Assembly: GCA_021464245.1 (NCBI GenBank)
Contig: JADCRB010000043.1
Location: forward strand, 2,093,735 to 2,157,734
Reading direction: 5' to 3'
Length of the DNA: 64,000 nt
Origin: Carallia brachiata
Lineage: Eukaryota > Streptophyta > Magnoliopsida > Malpighiales > Rhizophoraceae
Below the pieces are notes generated by a model. It had not been told where the DNA came from. It saw only the letters and a program-made list of their open reading frames with translations, and did not search any database. The first letter of the stretch is position 1, and every line of letters starts with the position of its first letter. A program made the translations under genes and the position numbers. Positions 53,139 to 64,000 of this stretch are shown in pieces.

Positions 53139-55009
53139 ATGCAACAGAGTTTGACTAAAATCTTGCGGAACTGCAAAACATTCAATCATTTAAACCAAAC
53201 CCATGTCCAATCATCGTCAATGGTCTCCAAATGACGACTTATACTTCCCAAGCTCATCGCTCTCTCCTTGGACGTCCGTTCCCTGGACTACGCTCTTCGA
53301 ATTTTCCAGGAATCGCGGAATCCCAACGTTGTCGCCTACAACACCATGAAAAATGCTCTATAGGGAAGACAACCCATGACTGCGACGCAATGCGTGTTTA
53401 GTCAAATGAAGATGCCTGGAATTGCGCCTAATGGGTTTACATTCACTCTTCTTCTGAGGTGTTTTGAATCGTTCGAAGAAGCGTTAATTCACAGTATGGC
53501 GATTCATGGTGAGATTCGAGGTTGGGTTTTGGTTGTACTTCGTTGTTGCAAATACCCTTTTGGATTTTATGCTAGATGTGGCGGGAGAATTGATTTCGCT
53601 TTTCGGGTGTTTGAGGAAATGCCTGAGAGAGATGTGTTTCTTGGAATTCAATGATTGGGTGCATGTATGGCGAATGGTGAATGAGTCTGCCATTGAATTG
53701 TTGATTCCATGTCGGAAGGGACAGTGTCAATTGGAATTCAATCGTTTTGGGACTTTCGAAAGCTGGGAATATGGAGTTGGCTCGTTCTTTCTTTGATCGG
53801 ATGATAGTCAGAAATGAAGTCTCATGGAATTCTATGATTTTGGGACACACAAAACTGGGTGACACAAAGACTGCACGGTATATTTTTGACCAGATGCCAG
53901 AGAATACTGTTGTTTCTTGTACAGCATTGATAACAGGATATAGTATGGTTGGTGATCTAGAATCTGCCGGCAATTTGTTTTATCAAATGCCGGTTAAAAA
54001 CGTGGTTACATGGAATGCTATGATTGCAGGATATGTTCAGAACCGCAAGTTTGATCAAGCTCTTACCGTATTTCATCAGATGTTAATAGATGGCAAGTGT
54101 AGGCCAGATCAGAGTACATTAATTAGTGTGCTCTCTGCCTGTTCTCACATGGGTTCTCTTGAACATGGGAAGTGGATTGATTCCTACATAAAGAAGAATG
54201 ACCTTGAATTATCCAATCCAATTGGAAATGCTTTGATAGACATGTTTGCGAAATGTGGGGATGTAAGATCTGCAAAAAAGGTTTTTGATAAGATGGATAA
54301 TAAATGTGTAATTACATGGACAACAATAATATCAGGCCTTGCCATTAATGGCAATGTAAAGAAGCTTTAGATATCTTTGATAGAATGTGTTTAGAAGGAA
54401 GCACACCCGATGATGTCACTTTTATTGCTATTCTTTCTGCTTGCACTCATGGAGGGTTGGTAGAAGAGGGAAAAAGAGTATTTGACCAGATGGTGAAGTA
54501 CTTTGGCATCAAACCACGTATTGAGCATTATGGTTGTGTGGTTGATCTGCTTGGTCGAGCAGGAAAGTTGGATGAAGCAGTCAGGTTCATACAAAGCATG
54601 GGCTTGGAGCCAAATGCTGCCGTTTGGGCCACTTTGCTTTCTTCTTGTAAGATACATGGTAATGGTGAGTCGTTGGAATTAGTAACCTGAAAAATCCTGC
54701 ATGAGGAGCCTTCAAATCATAGCTATCTAATGTTGATCTCAGACACAAGTGCTTCAATTGGACATTGGGAAGATATGTTGATCTCAGACACAAGTGCTTC
54801 GATTGGACATTTGGAAGATTCCTCCAGCTTTCAGTCAGCAATGAGACAGTAGGAAATAGAAAAAGTTCCCGGCTGTAGCTTAATACAAATAGGGAACAGG
54901 GTTAATGAGTTTCTGGCCAAAGACAAGAGGCATGTGCAAAGTAAGGAAATCTACGGTGCTTTTGTGTGGTTTAAATGGACAGTTGAAACAAGTTTGTGAG
55001 AGACAGTGA
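53139..55009 (+). pseudogene. PPR protein pseudogene, copy B
   Basis: The duplicate of 22097-23931. The first 600 bases are heavily eroded by small deletions (for example in the LQDDDF and MIKCS regions). From 53747 to 54370 a 207-codon frame is open, including NEVSWNSMILGHTK and NVVTWNAMIAGYVQN. Here it keeps the correct FHQMLIDGKCRPDQ reading that copy A has lost. A base missing near 54350 shifts the frame. The E domain is read again from 54385 to 54690, then stops at TGA 54688. A 45-bp in-frame tandem duplication lies at 54730-54819. Near the end the GNRVNEFLAKD reading is intact where A is shifted. Confidence 0.88.
54730..54819 (+). repeat. 45-bp tandem duplication in PPR-B
   Basis: Two units starting ATGTTGATCTCAGACACAAG (54730 and 54775) differ at two positions. 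Copy A has one unit, so the event is later than the segmental duplication, or one unit was lost in A. Confidence 0.9.
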
Positions 55010-58000
55010 AGTCCAAAACATTGTCTTTGGAGCCATTTTCGGGGTCTCAGAAGGGTTGGCTTGAGACCGTGGAGAATGCATAGTGGGATATACTGATTCC
55101 ACTTTTCTTCATAAGTTTTCCCTGTAGAATCAAATTGGCAATTTTATTGCTTTAAAGTGAAATGAACAAAGCAATGCTGAGGATGGGCACCTCATATGAC
55201 AGTTCCTTTGGTTACAATCTTAACGGACCCTTCGCCCGACAGAGCGTTCCTCACATTCTGGACTACGTTGTCTTTGATTTCCCAACTGTTTCCATCATTG
55301 TTCTATTTGCGCCCCTTGGATGCCTGGTGGACTATTGGGGTACCTGGGATTGGATCTCAAGTCGTATATCCCTTTGCATCTCCAGGTATACCTGGGATTG
55401 GATAACCCAACTGAAGTTAGACCCATGAACCGTTTCTACTCTCTACCTATGGCTTTGGAAGAATGGCACATCATTTATCTCATGTATGACTGGTTGCTAG
55501 CCACAAAAGAACTGAGGCAGTGATGCAAGTAGGTATTGCCAAAGTTTCTCTAATTTTTTTGGGATGACTATTAAAACTTTCAAAGCTGAGAGGTGGGTTT
55601 TTTTATTCCTTTACCGTTTTCCAAAGCGGTTGAATCTACTGTCCAGCTTATGGACCCCGACTCCGTGAAAGTTCTTGCTTCATCAGTGTACTGGAGAAAA
55701 TGACTCTGTTGAACTTTGTGATTCGCCGTGCAATTCATCAGCTTTTAGCTTTCATCTTTGTGGCCAGTGAGTTCGGGAAGAGGCTTACTCTGCAGACAAG
55801 CATAACTAGACACACAAAAGATATATAGTTAGTTTAACGATATTTAAATATTTATTTATTTTTTTATTTCAACATATTTTTTATAATTCAACGATTCAGA
55901 TTTCTGTGTGTTCATTGCATTTCTCTATAAGTAAGTCCACATATTTTTTCCAGTCGGGGAAACAGGACTTGTTGAAATTACTTATAACAATTAAGACAAA
56001 AGTACAGCACGAAAGATTTTATATTTGAATTTTTATTTGAATGTAATTATATTTTAAATTTTTATAATTATTGTGATCTTTTTTTATAAAAATATTTATA
56101 TTATTTTTTTGCTGTAAAAAATACTACAATAGTTGTAAAAAGTTGAGGTATGCTTGTTTTAGAACAAATTTTCAGACATAAATTTCTTTGATACTGTAAC
56201 GGGACACTAACAATTATTCGGCTATGTTATGTTTATTTACAGTGCCAAAATTACTGCAGATTTTGAGATTGTACTCGAGTTTCAGGTTGCATGTTTTGGG
56301 TTGTACTGAAGTTTATTCAACCGGGCAGCAGGCAATAAGAGCGGAGAAAAAAGAGGACTTGACCAGTAGTAATGCACTTTTTTTTTTTTTATTTAATAAA
56401 TTTTTTATTAAATATATTATATTAATGTGTATTTACTGTATTATTTTTATTACATTGTCTCCAAATCTTTTTAAAAGAAAATTTTGGTAAGTCTTTCTAA
56501 GGATATTTCAGTAATTAGAGTTCAAAACTTTTATTATAGAGGTCTTAAATTTAAATTTTAAGAAAAAAATAATAAAATTTATGGAAAAGAAGAACTATTT
56601 TTACTGTATAATTTACATTCAATTGACTTCCTAATAAGAAAAAAAATCTTGGCAATGGAGGGTAAATGGAACAAAGACAAAAGCTTGAAAAAAGAGGGAG
56701 AGAGAGAGAAATATCCGTTGCCAGGATAGATAATTAGATTAATCAAGAACAGCAATGTATTACATTAAATGGTTGTAATTCACAATTTTATTCAACATTT
56801 ATTTAATTTTAAGTAGTGTATGCCAATTCGTGTACAGTTGGAATACAATCATTAGCCAACTGTGATCTGTCAATTTATGAATTATTCTGATTTTAATTTA
56901 AAATTTTAATTATTAATATATTTACGATAAATATTTATTATTATTAAAAAAAAAAAGAAATACAATGATATGCCGGTACAGCAAACGAAGCATGCGACGT
57001 TGAATGATAGTGCTGACTTTTATTTGTAAGGCGCCCACGGTTTTGATGCTATCACGCAAGTTGGATAAAAAAAAAAGCTCTCGCAAAAATTTCCATCTGG
57101 TGGTTGACTAGATAAGATGAAGTAGAAAATTCAAGATAAGATGTTTTTCAGTTAGTATTTACATCAACTAATATTAATATCGATTTTAAGGCGTATTTGC
57201 TTCCATATATCGAACGTGGATATTTTGAAATTTATTACGTAAGTACTTATAGCAAAAATTGAATTTTTTTTATCAAAACAAAAATTGAATTATGATCGAC
57301 TAAAATCAAGGAACTCTCCTTACGAAATTGATTAATCCCTGTTGATTGATGCATTTGTTGGGTCTCAACGGGCGACGGCACATCCTTTTGAGTTTTGACC
57401 AATTGTAGTGGCAAACAATGCACAAAATGCCCAAAAACATGCCCTAACTTGCAATTGCATTTTCGTGTTAGCGTCAATTTTACAAGGGATTTTCTTTTGG
57501 GGAATCTTCTTCCAGGCACTTGGTTTATTACTGAATGCCTTTAAAAAATGTTGGCTTAAAAAATATGAGAATAAAACCAACTTCATTTCATCAATGCTTT
57601 TTATTGCCGTCTGCTAAACGTATCCTTAATATCTATATTTTTTCTTTATTAAAATTTCCATCAAATAAATAATTTGTGTATAATAATTACAGATTTTTTT
57701 TATCTATTAAAAGATCTATTAAATTGTAAATTATATAATAAATTAGCTCTTCTCTTTATAAATCTCACAACCTATTAGAACTAAAACCTTGATCCAATTA
57801 ATGTTTTTTTGAAATAGATATTTTCAGACATAACGGGGCAAGCATGATTCTCTTATTTATTAATCTCTAAAACTGACTTTACCGGCATAAGCATCCTGTT
57901 AAGGGGCGAATCTGTTGACATTGCAGAGAAGGGATTGGCTCGTGAAGTCGGTTTGTGGCTTTAGCGACATTCGTTAACACATAGTAATGGCAATCCGCTG

Positions 58001-58021
58001 GCCCAGGAAACCGAAATTGGC
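55010..58021. other. spacer downstream of PPR-B
   Basis: Largely homologous to 23932-25930. A stretch of about 540 bp at 57477-58020 has no counterpart in copy A and no recognisable coding content. No gene is seen. Confidence 0.5.
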
Positions 58022-58040
58022 GAAAAGAAAATCAGATTGC

Positions 58041-58275
58041 ACGGACAATGTTGGATTAGTAAGGGCGTTGGGCTTCCGATCTTATACTTGGAGGTTCAAT
58101 GTTTGTCAACGTTCATTAATATAGTTAAATTTATGTTTAGTTTAATATTAATTATGTTATAATTATTTAAACTATTTGTACTTTCTAAATATAATATTTT
58201 TTAATAGAATTACAAGCTACCATATCTACTTTTTTATTTTTTCATTTTAGCTTACCAAAAGGAAAAATAAGAAAA
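58041..58275 (+). mobile_element. SINE-like insertion with 19-bp target duplication
   Basis: A 235-bp element flanked by exact copies of GAAAAGAAAATCAGATTGC at 58022-58040 and 58276-58294. Near its start, TGGATTAGTAAGG and GGAGGTTCAATG sit about 30 bases apart and look like weak A- and B-boxes of a tRNA-type RNA polymerase III promoter. The 3' end is A/T-rich. Copy A shows a matching unfilled site (AAGATTGCCATTGGGTGG near 25937). The SINE assignment is tentative; the insertion itself is well supported. Confidence 0.6.
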
Positions 58276-58294
58276 GAAAAGAAAATCAGATTGC

Positions 58295-59732
58295 CATCAG
58301 GTGGGAGAAATTTGTAAAAATGATGAACGAAAAGAAAAGAGATTTATGGGTTAACTGAATAATTTGTACTGGAAAAAAAGTTTGGGTTAAAAATGTACTT
58401 TTTTTTTTTTTTGGCCAGAGGTTAAATATGTACTTAAGCATATGTGATTTATGTGTTTGTATTTAGTTTTGTGAGGTTTCAATTTACGTTTTAAAATGGT
58501 GTGGTTTTTAATTTTAGCAAATGTGACATTCAAAATTCATTAATTGCATAATTTCTTTTTAAATGTAAAAAAAAATACTTCAAATTTAGTAAAATCATAA
58601 TCGAGGGTTTCAAAAATTAGAAACCATATGACTTCAATAATATAAATTAAAATCAAATGAAGATAAAATGAAAAAAAGACAAACCACGATGCCTAGTCGT
58701 ATTTAACTCAAAAAGTTGTATGGGTTTGAAAAGAAATTTTAGCCAATTACTCGGTGGCTGTTATTATCATATATTAATTCATCTCTGCGAATCATACTTT
58801 GCAGACAGAAAGGTATTCAGGCGTATTTAATTTATTTTTGTGAAGTGGTTAAAAATTTAAATTGAACTGTACCAACTACTTTATTTTATAAATTACACAT
58901 AATTTTTTAAAAAATAAACAACCTTTTTTTTTTTTTTGACCTGTTTAAAAACTAAAACCAGAGAACAGAAAATTTAAAATTATGATTGTTGGGGGTGTTC
59001 TTTGGGTAAGTACTGTTGTAATTTACTTTATTATTACTGGTTTATCGAAACCAGCTCTTCCTAGGAAACCATAGGCGCCGCTTGTGAAGAAAACCAGAAA
59101 CAAGAACAACGTCGAAACAAACAGAGACGCAGGTTTTGTTGACAACTTCATGCAAATTAAAAGAGTCCAGATACCTAGATAGGAGCTGTCGGGGCGAGGT
59201 TATGGGTAATAATTTTTTTAAAAAAATTTATTTCACTTTTTATTTTTATTTTTATAATTAATAATAAAAAATCAACACACTAATATTTTTAATAATAAAT
59301 TTATGATATATTTAACTTTCATCTTTTTAATAATAAATCAATATATATTACCTAATTATTACTAATAATTTCTTTTTATAAATAATTTGCACATGAAATT
59401 AAAATATGTTCTATGTTCATTTTAATAAACTTACATATGATATATTTTAAAAAAAATTGTGTGGAGTCTACATACCTCATTTTCTTACTCTTTCTCTTTA
59501 TCCCGTCAATTTTATCTCCAATGTTTATCCAGCTATCATTTCCCTGTCCAGTTATCAATTATTGTCCAGCAATTATTTCCAAAAAAAATTAAGTGATAGA
59601 GCCAAAAACGTAAAATACCTAGTTAGATTTTTTTTTTTTGCGTTTATTTTTTAAAAAATAATGAATTGTAGCCACTAAAAAAATTTTGCTCCCTTTTATA
59701 TTATTTCTGTAAATTTCGCCCGCCTGACGATG
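58295..59732. other. spacer with copy-A homology
   Basis: Homologous to 25940-26990 and 27650-28110 of copy A. No gene is seen. Confidence 0.5.
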
Positions 59733-60222
59733 TTAGGGATATGCATTTATTTAATTTCAATTTTTAAATTTTTTTTATTTAAGTCATAAATTTTTAAAAT
59801 TTTATTTCAGTCCAAAATTTTTTGATTTTATTTTAAATTAGTCCTTCCGTTAGTCAAACTATTAAAAATTAATGTTAACTAACGGTTAAAAAAGTAAATT
59901 ATATTATTTAAATTTTTTTATTATTAAATACTTATATTTTACTTTCAAATTATAACATATAAGTTGAAATTTTGAGTTTTTTTATTTTTTTATTTTTTTA
60001 AAAATTACACAATGTATTTTTATTAATTGATCAATTAAAATAGTGTATTTTACCTTTTAAAATTTTTTTTATTAGTTAACAATAATTTTTAACGGTTTAA
60101 CTAATGAAAAGACTGATTTAGAGGAATATAAAAAAATTTAAAATTGAAAAAAAATCTTTAAAAAATTAAAATTTAAATAAAAAAATTTAAAAAATTTAAA
60201 ATTAAATAAATATATTTCCCTA
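59733..60222. mobile_element. copy-B-only AT-rich MITE
   Basis: The left end TTAGGGATATGCATTTATTT and the right end in reverse complement GTAGGGAAATATATTTATTT form inverted repeats that continue as TTTAAATTTT-rich sequence. Copy A has no counterpart in the ADH upstream region near 37130-37420. I do not see a sure target duplication. It lies about 120 bp upstream of the ADH-B TATA box. Confidence 0.6.
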
Positions 60223-60339
60223 CCAAAAATTCTTTCATAGCGGTGTAGCTCGTTGACTGCCAGCAATACCATTTCCACTAGTGGTTTTCTTGTTGTGTGC
60301 GGTTTTTTTAGTACTCCCACTTTGGCCAACAGTTAACAC

Positions 60340-60347
60340 TATAAATA
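60340..60347 (+). promoter_or_regulatory. TATA box of ADH-B
   Basis: TATAAATA in the same context as before ADH-A (CTATAAATACCCAAAAGGG), 140 bases upstream of the start. A GGTTTT motif stands about 40 bases upstream. Confidence 0.65.
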
Positions 60348-60479
60348 CCCAAAAGGGGTGCTTTTCTTTTCCGCAACAAAAGCAAAGCAAATATTGAAGT
60401 GATCAAAGCGAATCGTCCAAACCCATTCATCCATCCATCATCAACTTTTTAGTTCTTAATAGTGTCGATCAAAGCAGCC

Positions 60480-63189
<2,710 letters not shown>

Positions 63190-64000
63190 TAACAGCACTG
63201 TGACGAGTTTGTGAAAAGATAAATGGCTTGTTTGTGAAATATTGCTTGTGGATTTGGCCTTATGGCTTATGAAAAGTTTGTATTTTCTATCCTTTTGGAA
63301 AAAATAAAGACATCCTTTTCTTTCAGTTCCTGTCACCTTAGAATCTAAAGGATGAATTCACGATTGCGGTTGTTGGAAAATGAAATCCCAGGTCGAATGC
63401 AAATACAAAGAAAGGGAATTTAAGTTGATGGATAACAAGTCCATCAATTAAAAATGAATTTGTTCCGAATATCCTCCTACTTATAAAGACTTAAGTCAGA
63501 TAACCGATACATTTATTAAAAAAGATAATATGGTATCAAAGTCTTTGTTAGAGAGATCAGAGATGACAATCGACAAAAAGGTTAAAAGGTCTTAGAATCC
63601 TGCTGCTGGTGTGGGAAGGCATTCCAATTGTGCCTTCCGTTCGATTTTAATATGGAGTTGCGAGAAATTGCATATGAATATTAGACGCAAACATTTTGTA
63701 CTCAAATAATCTCAATTATTAGTTACAATTGCCTCATTATTTATTTATTTATTAAACGATATATCAATTATACTTAATAGTTCAAATCTTTTACGTCCTA
63801 TATTATTTCTATTTTTCACGGCTACGTACCATTTTCGGTTTGGTTTGATTTATTGGAGTCCTTTTTTGGTAGACTAAAACGAAACCAAAATAAGATACAT
63901 AGAAATAAAAGTCAAGGTAATAAACAAAATATGTGACTCATTGTAACCCATAACATGTCAAATATCAATACATGAAAGTGTGATTTATTCTTTACTATGA
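63190..64000. other. ADH-B 3' flank
   Basis: 3' untranslated region and spacer, collinear with 40720-41785 of copy A but without the LINE tail. No gene is seen to the window end. Confidence 0.55.

Overview
This is a plant nuclear window: spliceosomal genes with GT-AG introns, AT-rich spacers, MITEs, LINE and SINE-like debris and an endogenous pararetrovirus. The gene set (SWEET1-type sugar transporter, class III peroxidase, GT47 exostosin, ADH1-type alcohol dehydrogenase, PPR, CYP87-like P450) fits a eudicot, probably woody. Citrus or another Sapindales is a guess that I cannot prove from the sequence.

Layout. 1.7-4.3 kb (minus): an intact six-exon SWEET gene with a TATA box. 4.4-13 kb: gene-poor DNA with a RNase H fragment of a non-LTR retrotransposon and a Tourist-like MITE. 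13.1-14.7 kb (plus): an intact four-exon secreted peroxidase. 15.15-15.65 kb: a foldback MITE with a clear target-site duplication. 16.0-19.3 kb (plus): an intact eight-exon exostosin glycosyltransferase.

From about 19.2 kb to at least 41.8 kb runs copy A of a segmental duplication. Copy B starts at about 51.3 kb and reaches the window end. Both carry, in the same order, the exostosin 3' end, a PPR pseudogene, a spacer and an ADH gene. Copy A's ADH (37.9-40.5 kb) is open through all ten exons. Copy B's ADH (60.5-63.2 kb) reads closer to ordinary plant ADH1 but has lost one base in exon 2. Copy A contains about 9 kb absent from B (28.1-37.1 kb). This block is a scrambled endogenous caulimovirid cluster with pieces of at least two viral genomes in both orientations, bounded by a 180-bp direct repeat. 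It includes an inverted viral promoter with an as-1-like element and a tRNA-Met primer-binding site.

Between the two copies (41.8-51.3 kb) lie three decayed genes, all on the minus strand: a nine-exon CYP87-like P450 pseudogene, a PPR fragment resembling At3g09040 and set between inverted repeats, and a serine carboxypeptidase-like exon 1 fragment. Copy-specific insertions (a LINE tail with poly(A), a SINE-like element, MITEs) can be scored against the empty site in the other copy.

Four genes look functional: SWEET, peroxidase, exostosin and ADH-A. They are unrelated neighbours, not a pathway cluster. All coordinates and splice junctions were worked out by eye from reading frame, GT-AG signals and remembered family consensus; no alignment was run.
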